From: DATIHQ01 sp035480535
Lineage (GTDB): Bacteria > Chlamydiota > Chlamydiia > Chlamydiales > SM23-39
Length of the DNA stretch: 53,246 nucleotides
Direction: 5' to 3'
Assembly: GCA_035480535.1 (NCBI GenBank)
Contig: DATIHQ010000006.1
Span: forward strand, 1-53,246
Translations under genes and position numbers: made by a program
Notes under the pieces: model-generated
Told to the model about the DNA's origin: nothing
Database searches by the model: none
The model's input: only the letters and a program-made list of their open reading frames with translations
Part shown: positions 31,572-40,346 of the stretch, piece after piece
Numbering within the stretch: the first letter of the stretch is position 1
Layout of the letters: every line of letters starts with the position of its first letter

Positions 31572-31958
31572 CTAGTTTTGTGCTGCTAAGTTGAATATGC
31601 AGCACAAGATCAGACCCAAGCACTTCAAAAGGCTATGAAGAGCCATGAATAAGAAAAGAGTATCTAAGCCGCCAAGACTCGGTGCGCTTTTTGCAATCTG
31701 AAAGTCTTTGAGAGCGACGATTTTGGCTTTTATCTTTTCTCCCTTATCCAAATTTGTTATCAAACTGGGTTCGAAGAGCAATAGGTGTTTTGGATTATCC
31801 AGGGCCGGACGTTGTGTGTAATCCTTCCAAATCTTACCTATATCTGAGTCAAGGTCATTTGGAAGAACGTCTATGCTGCAGACTTGTTTTCGAATGGGAG
31901 TTATAACGGATATAAGTTCATATTGGTTGGATAAAATTGGTTTAGTTGCTGCTGCCAT
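31572..31958 (-). CDS. Hypothetical protein with C-terminal membrane segment
   Basis: The 128-residue protein is soluble up to about residue 100 and ends with one hydrophobic segment (about 101-124, LFLFMALHSLLKCLGLILCCIFNLA). This is a tail-anchor layout, with three cysteines in the membrane part. I recognise no family. AAGGA stands upstream of the ATG, and a promoter TTTAGT-17-TATAAT lies at 32020-31992. A perfect 9-base inverted repeat (31578-31607) covers the last codons. Tail-anchored proteins of intracellular bacteria are sometimes host-membrane effectors; this is speculation here. Confidence 0.6.
   Translation of the reverse strand: MAAATKPILSNQYELISVITPIRKQVCSIDVLPNDLDSDIGKIWKDYTQRPALDNPKHLLLFEPSLITNLDKGEKIKAKIVALKDFQIAKSAPSLGGLDTLFLFMALHSLLKCLGLILCCIFNLAAQN
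31578..31607. repeat. Inverted repeat over the gene end
   Basis: TTGTGCTGC and GCAGCACAA, perfect 9-base arms with a 12-base loop, between two convergent genes. No clear T tract follows on either strand. Confidence 0.45.
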
Positions 31959-31991
31959 AAAATTAGTTCCTTTTAATTATGTTTACCTACC

Positions 31992-32020
31992 ATTATAGTA
32001 AAATCTTTATTAAAACTAAA
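31992..32020 (-). promoter_or_regulatory. Promoter of the gene at 31572-31958
   Basis: TTTAGT (32020-32015), 17-base spacer, TATAAT (31997-31992) on the minus strand. The rest of the AT-rich gap 31959-32179 holds no gene. It must contain the promoter of the gene at 32180, but I see no clear pair there. Confidence 0.5.
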
Positions 32021-32179
32021 TGCTTATTTTAAATCATTTATTGCCAATTACTTATGAAAGTTGTTATTAACGGGATAAGAACTGTCGCCGCTCGGATCAA
32101 CCCCCATTAATTTTTTTTGTTAGAATTAAATAAATGTTTTGTTAAGCTTGTGTTAAGTAATTTTTTTTAAGAAGGATTT

Positions 32180-32809
32180 ATGAATCTCACAAACCAAAGT
32201 TTAGTCTCTTTTTTGAGAAACGGTCTTCATCCTAATCAGCTTGGCAAAATACTCCTAGAGCTTTCAGTTGCAACTTCCACTCCTCCGAGCTCTCATCGCG
32301 ATAGTCTTGAGGAAATAGCTTCAGGCATTCCAGACCCAACTCCCACTCTGAACCCGCATCGCAATAGTCTTGAGAAAATAGCTTCGGGCATTCCAGACCC
32401 AACTCCCGCTGCGCATCGCGATAGTCTTGGCAAAATAGCTCCAGGCATCCCAGCCCCAGTTCCTATTGTGAACATTCTGCCGCCGTTGAGGAGGTCGTCT
32501 TCTTTGATAGTCGAATACTTTCAAGGGGAAGCTGCAAAGACAAACTTCCCTTTCAGGAGAAGGATGTTGAAGATCAACGAAAGGCTCTTTAGATGTTGTG
32601 GGTCGGGTGGTGTGGGAAGACTACCTCATAGCTGCTGCACAAAGTGCAAAATGAGGACGATTAAATGCATTTCCAAAACGCTATCGGGAATTACGACAGT
32701 TGCCTTAACTATTTTATCTCTCGGTTACTATGGCTATAGAGAGTATAAAGGCTACGCCGAAGATCAGAAGCTATCGGGGGCAAAGGCTCTCACTTCTGTG
32801 GCAGTTTAG
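32180..32809 (+). CDS. Repeat-containing candidate effector with Cys cluster and membrane segment
   Basis: The 209-residue protein has four parts. An N-terminal 36 residues without signal peptide is followed by three tandem Pro-rich repeats of 19-21 residues (about 39-97, HRDSLEEIASGIPDPTP, HRNSLEKIASGIPDPTP, HRDSLGKIAPGIPAPVP). A basic region contains seven cysteines in about 35 residues (RCCGSGGVGRLPHSCCTKCK, later one in TIKC). Last, one hydrophobic segment (about 168-187, SGITTVALTILSLGYYGY) precedes a short tail. AAGAAGGA precedes the ATG. I know no family like it. Near-identical repeats point to recent duplication. A bidirectional terminator follows the stop. Confidence 0.7.
   Translation: MNLTNQSLVSFLRNGLHPNQLGKILLELSVATSTPPSSHRDSLEEIASGIPDPTPTLNPHRNSLEKIASGIPDPTPAAHRDSLGKIAPGIPAPVPIVNILPPLRRSSSLIVEYFQGEAAKTNFPFRRRMLKINERLFRCCGSGGVGRLPHSCCTKCKMRTIKCISKTLSGITTVALTILSLGYYGYREYKGYAEDQKLSGAKALTSVAV
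32294..32470 (+). repeat. Three tandem in-frame repeats (63, 57 and 57 bases)
   Basis: Units start at 32294, 32357 and 32414, each beginning CATCGC(G/A)ATAGTCTTG. The first two are closest in the middle, sharing ATTCCAGACCCAACTCCC. All differences are substitutions or an in-frame 6-base change. Confidence 0.85.
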
Positions 32810-32834
32810 TGATTGATCCAGAATGATAGGAAAA

Positions 32835-32858
32835 CCCACCTTTTTCAGGAGGTGGGTG
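32835..32858. terminator. Bidirectional terminator between convergent genes
   Basis: ACCCACCT / AGGTGGGT stem with an 8-base loop, flanked by AAA on the left and GTTT on the right. It serves the gene at 32180 and the minus-strand gene ending at 32874. Confidence 0.8.
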
Positions 32859-32873
32859 TTTCTTAGACCGCTT

Positions 32874-34811
32874 CTATTGCGAACAAATGAAGACGGCATT
32901 TGTTTGGATGGATTGTTGCCCATCAGGATTTGTGACGGTGATCATTTTTCCGCCGGCGGCAGAGCCTACAGTGGAAACATTGACCATAACCTGGGTTGGA
33001 CTTACCACAACGATGGAATTGATTTTGGTATCGCCTACAGTAATGGTGATGTGCTTTTGGAAATCAACGGGAGGATCATAGAAGGCTTGCCCATCGATGC
33101 TCACACCGTTGATCACTAAATTAACCGAAGCGTTATTCGGCGGAATAAACGCAGGAGAGCAAGTCATAGATTGTGGAGGCGGAGGCGCAAGAATGCTGAT
33201 GACTTGGCATCCATAGGAATTCGTTGCATTGACGAATTCTTGAATCGTCCACAGAGTCATATTATCTGTAGGATCCAGACTTGTATTGGAATAATCTCCC
33301 CAGCGATTAAAGGGTGGGTTATAACTAGCGTTGCTTTGGGTATAAAGAGTCGGAGAGCGAAGGCTTCCCAGAGCATCGTTAAAATAGTGGTTGGCATAGG
33401 CTGCATCGACGTAAAATGGAGCTCCCGCTGTGCTACAGCCGAGTGATAAATCATGAAGTCCATTGGTCATCACCGAAGGCATCCAGTAAAAACGGCGAGT
33501 TGTCGCATCCCCACCTGGGAAATAAAGCGTTCCCGCTTGCTTAAGAACAGGCGTAGAGGGATTCGTGATGTCTATATCATACCATCGACATCCGTCTGCA
33601 GTGATCGCTGCAGTGGATGAGCTTACCCCATTCGCGTCTACGCCGAGATTATGAGCCGTATATAAGTGCCCATCTCTCACATGCGAAGTTCCTAAACGGT
33701 CATCAACTGCGTCCAAGTATCCACTGGTTCCTTGCGTATTTCCTTTGTTAGGAACATCGAGCGGACCTGTTGTGCTTAACACCGTGATGGGAATATTGCT
33801 TGAAATGGAGGGTACGCAGCTTCCGTTAATGATTCTGCGCAGGATTAAACTGCCAGTTTGGGCTGCATTCACTCCAATGAAGTACCCTTCTGTCAGTAGT
33901 GGATCATATACATCGACGCCCTGCGGTGAGATAGGGCCAACAAATGTGGTCGGATCCAAAAGATTGCGGAAAGCAGTCACTGTCAATACCCCATTGATAA
34001 GAGGGGCTTTAGGGATGACAAATGCATCGCTATTCAGATATTGACCTGTAGTGATATTAAAAATGTTTGCACCGATATAGAGTGCAGTAGGACCTATTCC
34101 CAAAGTTGGAAAATCGGCAAAGTCATTTAGATTAGCCCGTGGAGGCGACACTGCGGAGGGCTGGAAGGAAAAGAAGCTCCACTGTGTACTTGAAGTGATC
34201 GTTCCTCCATGACCTACTGCTACCATGAGCACATCGGGAACGTAGCCGGAAGGTATTCCGAGCATGATCACAAACCAATTATTGGTTAATCGATCATATC
34301 GAATACGGGGATCGCCCGTGAATGCACCGGTGGGCAATACAGACCCAAAAAATGACCCTGTCGATGCGTTCAAAACGCCATCTGGCTGACCTGTGGCTTT
34401 GTTGAAGCTGCGAATGCGGCCATTGACGCATGCAATATATTGAGTAGGTCCGACAACCCCCATAGAATCGGGTGGATAAGCGGACGTATCAGCAAGCGTT
34501 ACAGCAGTGAAGTTAACCGCTGATTGGTTGGATAAGATCTTGGGAGAAGGTAAAATCTTAGCCGTATTTGCGGGGTGTGTGCCTGAGATAGCTGGCCCTT
34601 CTGAAGCGGGTCTATTGATAATTACAGGCAGCGGCCGTTTTCTTTCTAAACTTTCTTTAATCTCAGGGCGAGACGAAGCTTGTTCCGTCGTTTCGGTGAT
34701 CGCTTCAGAAATAATATTCGGAGTTCCGGTTGTCCATGTTTCATCACTATAGAGTGAAATCACGCTCATAAATAAACCAGAACTTAACATGAAAAGTTTT
34801 CTCAAACGCAT
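32874..34811 (-). CDS. Large exported protein with C-terminal IPT/TIG-like domain
   Basis: The 645-residue protein has a signal peptide (about 1-22, MRLRKLFMLSSGLFMSVISLYS) and a low-complexity Pro/Ser/Thr region (about 25-90). The central domain (about 95-540) looks like a beta-propeller or beta-sandwich (VGPTQYIACVNGRIRSFNKATGQ, DPRIRYDRLTNNWFVIML). The C-terminal domain near 545-640 (MTCSPAFIPPNNASVNLVINGV..., VVVSPTQVMVNVS..., ITVTNPDGQQS) has the IPT/TIG immunoglobulin-like pattern. GAGG precedes the ATG. It should be periplasmic or surface exposed, and a passenger for type II secretion is conceivable. I recognise no closer family. Codon use and GC content appear similar to neighbours. 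Confidence 0.8.
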   Translation of the reverse strand: MRLRKLFMLSSGLFMSVISLYSDETWTTGTPNIISEAITETTEQASSRPEIKESLERKRPLPVIINRPASEGPAISGTHPANTAKILPSPKILSNQSAVNFTAVTLADTSAYPPDSMGVVGPTQYIACVNGRIRSFNKATGQPDGVLNASTGSFFGSVLPTGAFTGDPRIRYDRLTNNWFVIMLGIPSGYVPDVLMVAVGHGGTITSSTQWSFFSFQPSAVSPPRANLNDFADFPTLGIGPTALYIGANIFNITTGQYLNSDAFVIPKAPLINGVLTVTAFRNLLDPTTFVGPISPQGVDVYDPLLTEGYFIGVNAAQTGSLILRRIINGSCVPSISSNIPITVLSTTGPLDVPNKGNTQGTSGYLDAVDDRLGTSHVRDGHLYTAHNLGVDANGVSSSTAAITADGCRWYDIDITNPSTPVLKQAGTLYFPGGDATTRRFYWMPSVMTNGLHDLSLGCSTAGAPFYVDAAYANHYFNDALGSLRSPTLYTQSNASYNPPFNRWGDYSNTSLDPTDNMTLWTIQEFVNATNSYGCQVISILAPPPPQSMTCSPAFIPPNNASVNLVINGVSIDGQAFYDPPVDFQKHITITVGDTKINSIVVVSPTQVMVNVSTVGSAAGGKMITVTNPDGQQSIQTNAVFICSQ

Positions 34812-35026
34812 AAAATACCTCTTAAATGTTTACGTTTTCAACATCGAAGACCGACCATTCAGGTCATAGGCTCCCTTTTTAAAAACTTAATAATTCTTAA
34901 ATATTTTGTTTTTGTTTGTCAAATATTTTTTTTGGTGAAGGGATGCGTCTCGATTTTCTATAAGTCTTGTGTGAAAAAAGAATTTTTTTTACTGTCTCAT
35001 GCCATTTTCAAATGGAGGGGATCATT

Positions 35027-36685
35027 ATGAGTATTTTAGGCGCACCATTCAGGTTGGTAGAAGATATCGCATCTGCTGGCAATAGAGCGGTTCATGATGT
35101 GACTGGGGGATTAATCGGCTTTAATCCCAATCGTCATCGTCATAATCATGAGGATTGCGCAGTGGATCCGGCGGCTCTCCTTCTTTTACAGCAGCAACAG
35201 CAGGAGCAGGCTCTTCTTCTTGCACAACGACAGCAGTTGTTGGATCAGCAACGGCAAGAGCAAGTGCGGCAAGCGGCTCTTGAAAATCAGTTATATGTGA
35301 ATGAAAAATTAGGATTGGGGCGTGAGGCTCTCAAAGGTGGAGATGGGCAAGCTGCCTTGACGCAATTTAGATGTGTGCTGACGCGCGATAAAGGGAACTT
35401 GGAAGCGCAAGAAGGGGCGAAAAGGGCCTATAAAATCCTAGGGGATGGGTATGCAGCTGCAGGAAATTATGCCGAGGCAGTGAAGGCGTATGTGCGTGCA
35501 GAGGCAGCTATCGAAGCAAAGCAGACTTTAGATACATGGTTAGGAAAACTAAAAGAATGTGAGAGAGAAGCGGACGGACATTTTCAGAGAGGCACTTTAG
35601 ATGAGGTGCAAGCTGCTTTAAAGACCTACCTGGAAATTGAGGGGACTTTAGCTCAGATAGCAGGGTCATTTAGTCAAATGGATCTCTCCCACGAACTTGA
35701 CGGGATACGGGGAAAAATCGCCCAATCAAAAGAGACAATTCAGAGGCTAAAATTCCAAGAAGCCATTGATAAGGCAGATGCTGCCTTTAATCCTCTTCAA
35801 CAACAGTTGAATGTGTTTGGTACAACTGAGGAGCCTATAGTTTTCGCTTCCAAAGAGGTTACTGAGGGTTATAAAAGACAACTCTTGCAGATTAATAAGC
35901 AATATCAAGAAGCGGGAAAACTAAATCCAAACGGTCTTCACCCTCCAAAACAAGTTCAGTTAACACGGCTCATCCAAGATCTTGAAAAGAAAAGCAATCA
36001 ATTGACGATCCATGAATTGCATAGCGCAATGACAGAGGCCCGAGAGACGTTGGGACTCTATTCATTGAAAGATTCTGACCAATTACATCTGATCATTGAG
36101 AAGTGTAGCGCCTGGATTCAATCGCACAAGAAACTGGCACAGGCTTCCCCTTTTGATTTAGAAGGATATAAAGAGATCAAACCAATCATTGAGGCAATCA
36201 AAGATCAAGCTCAAAGAAGTCAGGCTTGCATGCAGGAACTTGCAGGCAACTTGTACATAGAAATCGCAAATAGCATCGTCCAAGGTAGAGGAGGGCATTT
36301 TCCTGAAAAATACCACGATGCATTAAAGGCTGCCTATAGTCTATTTTCTAAGAATAAAGGATTGTGCAATCGATGGATCAGCTTAACTCCAGAGGGGATT
36401 GAGGCCATCAAATGGAAGATCGAACAGGATTTAATTCCTGTGATTGCACCGCCTCGGATTAAATGCGTCTGTGTAGTGGCAAACTACAGACTGCTTCCTC
36501 ACCAGCCTCTTGAATATGCAACAGCATCTCAGTGGATGGACTATGCTGCTAAGGAAGGATCGATTCAAGACATTCAAGAGAGGTTCAACCCTCTGCCTCC
36601 GGCCTATGAAGAAGTAGCCGCTCTGCCTCCTCCTCCTCCTCCTCCGCCACCAGTTGTTGTTTTTGATGAAGTTCTTAAGCCGTAG
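35027..36685 (+). CDS. Cytoplasmic or secreted helical protein with poly-Gln and poly-Pro tracts
   Basis: From the ATG at 35027 (GGAGGGG seven bases ahead) the 552-residue protein begins MSILGAPFRLVEDIASAGN. It has a His-rich patch (NRHRHNHEDC), then a Gln-rich helical stretch (about 50-85) and TPR-like helices (about 95-170). A long helical region and a C-terminal poly-Pro run (nine prolines near residue 540) follow. No signal peptide or membrane segment is present. The layout of low-complexity regions around TPRs is common in effectors of intracellular bacteria, but I recognise no family. Its 3' end overlaps the convergent MFS gene by 11 bases. The gap 34812-35026 is AT-rich and holds no gene. 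Confidence 0.75.
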   Translation: MSILGAPFRLVEDIASAGNRAVHDVTGGLIGFNPNRHRHNHEDCAVDPAALLLLQQQQQEQALLLAQRQQLLDQQRQEQVRQAALENQLYVNEKLGLGREALKGGDGQAALTQFRCVLTRDKGNLEAQEGAKRAYKILGDGYAAAGNYAEAVKAYVRAEAAIEAKQTLDTWLGKLKECEREADGHFQRGTLDEVQAALKTYLEIEGTLAQIAGSFSQMDLSHELDGIRGKIAQSKETIQRLKFQEAIDKADAAFNPLQQQLNVFGTTEEPIVFASKEVTEGYKRQLLQINKQYQEAGKLNPNGLHPPKQVQLTRLIQDLEKKSNQLTIHELHSAMTEARETLGLYSLKDSDQLHLIIEKCSAWIQSHKKLAQASPFDLEGYKEIKPIIEAIKDQAQRSQACMQELAGNLYIEIANSIVQGRGGHFPEKYHDALKAAYSLFSKNKGLCNRWISLTPEGIEAIKWKIEQDLIPVIAPPRIKCVCVVANYRLLPHQPLEYATASQWMDYAAKEGSIQDIQERFNPLPPAYEEVAALPPPPPPPPPVVVFDEVLKP

Positions 36686-37907
36686 TTTGCGAAAGGACTT
36701 TTCGGCGCGATCTTTTCTTGATTAAAAGAGGGAGGATCGCGGCGCTGCTTAAGAAGAGCAGGGCGGCGATGAGGATGGAGACTTGGCTGGAGACGCCCCC
36801 TAGGATCACAAAGGCGAGGAATTGGCAGGCGCCGTTGCTAGCCCCAATGAGTCCGAAGAGCTTGCCCTGATTCTTTTCGCTGGTGTGGTCGGAGAGAACG
36901 GTCTGATAGGCGGGATAGATCCAAGCTTCTGTAAAGGCGGGAATCGCGAGATAGGTCCATAACTCAGCGACTTTTTCAGCCCCAAAGAGGAAAAAGAGGC
37001 CGAATGAGCCGAGGAGGAGTGCCCAGAAAAGGATATTTTTCGCTTTCCAGCGGTGGAGAATCCACACCGTGCCGATCACTCCGCCTAAGGTGAAGCAGAA
37101 GCTCACATAGCTACTGAAGAAGCCGATCTGCGCCTGGGTGAGGTTAAAGCGGACGATCAGGAAATCGGAAAGGGAGACAGCGAGGAGATACCATCCCAGG
37201 AGGTTTAGGAGAAACAGGAAGAATAAGCGCTCTTTCCAAGTGAGGGTAAAAATGTTTCCGATGCTTTCTAGAAATTGGGCGGAGTTGAGCTCTCTATGGG
37301 CAGGTTGGTAGGTGTCGGTAAAGAAAATTTTCGTACAGATGAGCGATAAGACATAGACTGCGCAGGCAAGAAGATTGGGCCAGATGAATCCCCCGTAGGA
37401 AACAAAAGGCTCCTCCATGAGGATCCCGCCTAAGAAGGGCCCTGAGATCCACGCGGCGCCGCCCAGAACGGAGAGAAAAGCGAGTTTTTGCCCTTTGGTG
37501 CCCGTTTGAGTTTCGACAATCGCGGCCTGGGCCATCGCCTGCTTTCCGGAGAAAAATCCAATGAGAAATTGGCAGAGGATGAAAAGCATGAAGCTGCCGA
37601 TCCAAAGAGAAAAGGCGGCCAGCGCCATGCTGAGGATAGATCCCCAGGAGCCCCAGATTAAAACTTTTTTTCTTCCAATCCAGTCGGAAAGGTCTCCTAG
37701 GATGGGCGATCCAATCACCTCTCCAATCGGGTAGGCGGCGAAAGCGATCCCGACGGAGATTTCTTCTCCCCAGACTAGGTGAGTAAAGGGGGTGCTCTTT
37801 GTATTGATGTATACGGCGATAAACGCGATGGCAGCCCCCCAACTGAAATAATCGGCAAAGTAGGAGAGGAAGAGGCTGAAGAGAGAATTCCTATGTATCT
37901 TCTGCAT
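36675..37907 (-). CDS. Major facilitator superfamily transporter
   Basis: The 410-residue protein has twelve membrane segments and the MFS signature between helices 2 and 3 (GDLSDWIGRKKVLIWGSWGS). It also has a typical helix 4-5 start (QFLIGFFSGKQAMAQAAIVE) and a positively charged C-terminal tail. It resembles tetracycline- or sugar-type efflux proteins in layout, but the substrate cannot be told. The gene is last in a minus-strand pair, 69 bases downstream of the TPR membrane protein, with no terminator visible between them. Confidence 0.88.
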   Translation of the reverse strand: MQKIHRNSLFSLFLSYFADYFSWGAAIAFIAVYINTKSTPFTHLVWGEEISVGIAFAAYPIGEVIGSPILGDLSDWIGRKKVLIWGSWGSILSMALAAFSLWIGSFMLFILCQFLIGFFSGKQAMAQAAIVETQTGTKGQKLAFLSVLGGAAWISGPFLGGILMEEPFVSYGGFIWPNLLACAVYVLSLICTKIFFTDTYQPAHRELNSAQFLESIGNIFTLTWKERLFFLFLLNLLGWYLLAVSLSDFLIVRFNLTQAQIGFFSSYVSFCFTLGGVIGTVWILHRWKAKNILFWALLLGSFGLFFLFGAEKVAELWTYLAIPAFTEAWIYPAYQTVLSDHTSEKNQGKLFGLIGASNGACQFLAFVILGGVSSQVSILIAALLFLSSAAILPLLIKKRSRRKVLSQTTA

Positions 37908-37976
37908 GCACTCGATATGTTTAGGAACTAAAGATTAAGATTGTGCCGATTTTAATTAAAAGAGGTTTTTTTGCAA

Positions 37977-38981
37977 TTATTGAGAAAGGGTGCCATAGAC
38001 GGCAATCAAATCTTCCGCTTTTTTGAAGTTTGCCTGCTTTAGCTCCTCGTAAACCTGTAAGCCTTTGGCATTTTGACCTTGTTCAAAATAGAGCATCCCC
38101 AGGCGGAAAAGAATTTCTTTATCTTGGGGACGGAGCTTCAAAAGAGTCTCAACTTCGCGGATTTCTTCCTCGGGTAGCCCCAAATCGCGATAGCCGACAG
38201 CTAATTGTTCGTGGACCCAGGGGTCATTTGGGGCATATTGGCTTAAAATCCGGAATTCTTCGATGGCTAATTGGGCCGCCGTGCGGAATTTTTCCTCAAA
38301 AAGGGCTTTAGTTTTTGGGCCGGGCTCTCTCCTGGGAAGGGCATAAATTTTTGAAAGGGAGACATAGCTATTTGCCAAGGAAGCATGAACTTCCAGATCG
38401 GTGGGGGTGGAGCGGATTTGCTTTAGATGTTCTTCGACTGCGGCATGGAGCAGAAGAAGCTTCATTTTAAAGACATCTTCCCAATAGCAATAGGCCGAAA
38501 AACGGGAAATCAAGCGGGAAAAAGAGTGGAGGAATCGGGGGGTTTTATAGAAATTCCATTCAAAGTCATGGAGATAGGCGGCCAATTTCGAAAGCGCTTC
38601 GGCGAGTGAAAGGTGGTGCTGCGCTTCTCCTGGAGGTAGGGGGAGCAGTTGGCGGCAGGAGCGGACGAATTGGTCTCGCAGATGGATCAATTGTTCTGGC
38701 TTTCTAGCCTGGAAGTAAAAAAGAAGAACGAAGTAGGAGAAAAAAGTGAGGAATAGGCCCCCTAATGCAAAAGCCAAAACGGCTGAGCGGCTAAAGATGG
38801 GGAGGAAGAGGAAAAAAACAGTCAGTTCAACGGCGAAAAGGACAGAAAACAGAAGATTGAAAGAGACAAAGGAGTGGGTGACGCGTCGAAAATCTCTTAA
38901 AATCGAGCGGTAGTATTGCGGTAGGTTGTGCTGGAAGAAAGCATCATCGAATTCGCGGTCATTTTCTAGTTGTGTTGACAT
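37977..38981 (-). CDS. Membrane protein with TPR-like C-terminus
   Basis: From the ATG at 38981 (AAAGGG in front) the 334-residue protein has a soluble N-terminal 40 residues and two membrane segments (about 43-63 and 69-89). A helical domain with TPR-type helices comes last (about 225-330, WVHEQLAVGYRDLGLPEEEIREVETLLKLRPQDKEILFRLGMLYFEQGQNAKGLQVYEELKQ). It probably docks other proteins at the inner membrane. I recognise no named family. A longer start at 39053 would add a basic stretch with no ribosome binding site. Confidence 0.75.
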   Translation of the reverse strand: MSTQLENDREFDDAFFQHNLPQYYRSILRDFRRVTHSFVSFNLLFSVLFAVELTVFFLFLPIFSRSAVLAFALGGLFLTFFSYFVLLFYFQARKPEQLIHLRDQFVRSCRQLLPLPPGEAQHHLSLAEALSKLAAYLHDFEWNFYKTPRFLHSFSRLISRFSAYCYWEDVFKMKLLLLHAAVEEHLKQIRSTPTDLEVHASLANSYVSLSKIYALPRREPGPKTKALFEEKFRTAAQLAIEEFRILSQYAPNDPWVHEQLAVGYRDLGLPEEEIREVETLLKLRPQDKEILFRLGMLYFEQGQNAKGLQVYEELKQANFKKAEDLIAVYGTLSQ

Positions 38982-39056
38982 AGGCCCTTTTGCAAGATTG
39001 AGAAATCCCTTAGCCTTATATCGTGTAAGCTCTTTTTTGTTTTTTATCAACACCTT

Positions 39057-39500
39057 TTATCGTCCCGTCTCGACCATGTAGTTAATCACACTTTGGCTGA
39101 CGCCTGCATCTTGCAATCTGCGGATTTGCGCTTGGCTTAAATTGTAGTTGCTTTTCGTATCGCGAATATAATTCATGATCGTATCATCGTTGACTCCGCC
39201 TTGGCTTAATTTGATCACATCGTTCAGAGTCAGGGGATCGCCTCGATCCATTCGATCGACTGTGCGCGGACTAGTTCGCTCAATTGTCTTTCGATCTTGC
39301 TCATCGAGGCCTGCTCCTATGAGTCCGCCTGCAATGACCCCAGCGGCACTCCCAATCAATGCCCCGCCTCCGCCGCCAATCGCGCCGCCCACGCCAGCCC
39401 CCACCGAGACGCCGGCAATGACTCCCGTTCCTGTATTGGTCGCGCAACTAATTGAGAATAAACTGATGAAAATCAGCAACATGATTCGAAAATAGGCCAT
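39057..39500 (-). CDS. Glycine-zipper lipoprotein
   Basis: From the ATG at 39500 (GGGGAG ahead) the 147-residue protein has a lipoprotein signal with lipobox FSISC (Cys near residue 19). A long glycine zipper follows (about 24-61, VSVGAGVGGAIGGGGGALIG and more). The C-terminal domain has two helical repeats (LTLNDVIKLSQGGVNDDTIMNYIR and YNLSQAQIRRLQDAGVSQSVINYMVE). Such outer-membrane lipoproteins resemble Pcp/SlyB-like proteins in the zipper part. It should be anchored in the outer membrane. Its neighbours on the same strand are the response regulator and the TPR membrane protein. Confidence 0.85.
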   Translation of the reverse strand: MAYFRIMLLIFISLFSISCATNTGTGVIAGVSVGAGVGGAIGGGGGALIGSAAGVIAGGLIGAGLDEQDRKTIERTSPRTVDRMDRGDPLTLNDVIKLSQGGVNDDTIMNYIRDTKSNYNLSQAQIRRLQDAGVSQSVINYMVETGR

Positions 39501-39584
39501 AAACTCCCCAGAGCATCCCTCTAGTTGTCTAATTAGACGGAGAGGCAATAAAAGTCTATGGCCGCGATTGGAACTCGGCCCCGG

Positions 39585-40292
39585 TTACTTCTCCGCTGCG
39601 GAGGATTCTTCCCGGAATCGATAGCCCACGCCGCGGACTGTTTCAATCCAGTCGAAGGTAGGTCCTAGTTTCTTTCTTAAAGAGGCGATGTGCACGTCGA
39701 TATTGCGATCGACGATGAAGGCATCGTCATTGTTGATGTCATCTAAGAGTTGGTTCCGCGTTAATACCTTACCTCGATTTCCAACGAGGCGGCGCAAAAT
39801 CCCAAACTCAGAGAGAGTGAGAGGAATGATTTTCTCTCCCTTACGCAGGAGATAGCGGTCGATATCGAGATTAAATTCATTAAATTTCACCGTTTTCGTT
39901 ATTTTTTCAGGCTCTTTCCCGCGGCGGAGGACAGCTTTAATCCGAGAAAAGAGAACTTTGGGCGAAAAGGGCTTGGGAACGTAGTCATCGGCGCCTAATT
40001 CGAGCCCAAGAACGACATCTAATTCTTCTCCTTTTGCAGAAAGGATAATGACAGGGATGTTCTTGAGATCGGGATTGCTTTTCATTCTTCGACATACGTC
40101 AAGTCCATTTTCACCGGGAAGCATGATGTCCAGAATCACGAGATCGGGTTTTTCCCGCTCAATGGCGCGGAATCCATTGATCCCATCCACCTCTACATGG
40201 AGTTTATAGCCAGAAAGTTCAGCCTGGAGTTTAATCAGCGCAGCAATGTCTTCTTCATCTTCGATTAATAGTATTCGTTTTTTTTGACTCAT
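39585..40292 (-). CDS. PhoB/OmpR-type response regulator
   Basis: The 235-residue protein has a complete receiver domain: acidic pocket E11/D12, phosphoacceptor D55 in LVILDIMLPGENG, S85, and K107 in YVPKPFSP. The C-terminal winged helix has LTLSEFGILRRLVGNRGKVLTRNQLLDDI and NIDVHIASLRKKLG-WIETVRGVGYRF. All residues needed for phosphorylation are present, unlike the atypical ChxR of Chlamydia, which lacks them. No histidine kinase gene is nearby, so the partner is encoded elsewhere. AAGGAG lies about ten bases before the ATG. Between murI and the lipoprotein gene, it might control envelope genes. Confidence 0.93.
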   Translation of the reverse strand: MSQKKRILLIEDEEDIAALIKLQAELSGYKLHVEVDGINGFRAIEREKPDLVILDIMLPGENGLDVCRRMKSNPDLKNIPVIILSAKGEELDVVLGLELGADDYVPKPFSPKVLFSRIKAVLRRGKEPEKITKTVKFNEFNLDIDRYLLRKGEKIIPLTLSEFGILRRLVGNRGKVLTRNQLLDDINNDDAFIVDRNIDVHIASLRKKLGPTFDWIETVRGVGYRFREESSAAEK

Positions 40293-40346
40293 ATTCCATT
40301 ACTCCTTGTGAACGAGATCGTCGTTTTAAAATAATTTCACAATTTC

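Noticed and set aside
32823..33119. 98-codon plus-strand frame after the terminator
   Set aside because: It is antisense to the end of the exported TIG-domain protein and begins inside the terminator.
34812..35026. AT-rich gap with T runs before the 35027 gene as an origin or attachment site
   Set aside because: No iterated boxes, tRNA end or direct repeats are visible; it is ordinary divergent promoter sequence.
37294..37842. 182-codon frame inside the MFS gene
   Set aside because: Arg/His/Cys-rich shadow of the transporter in another frame; no start signal or family.
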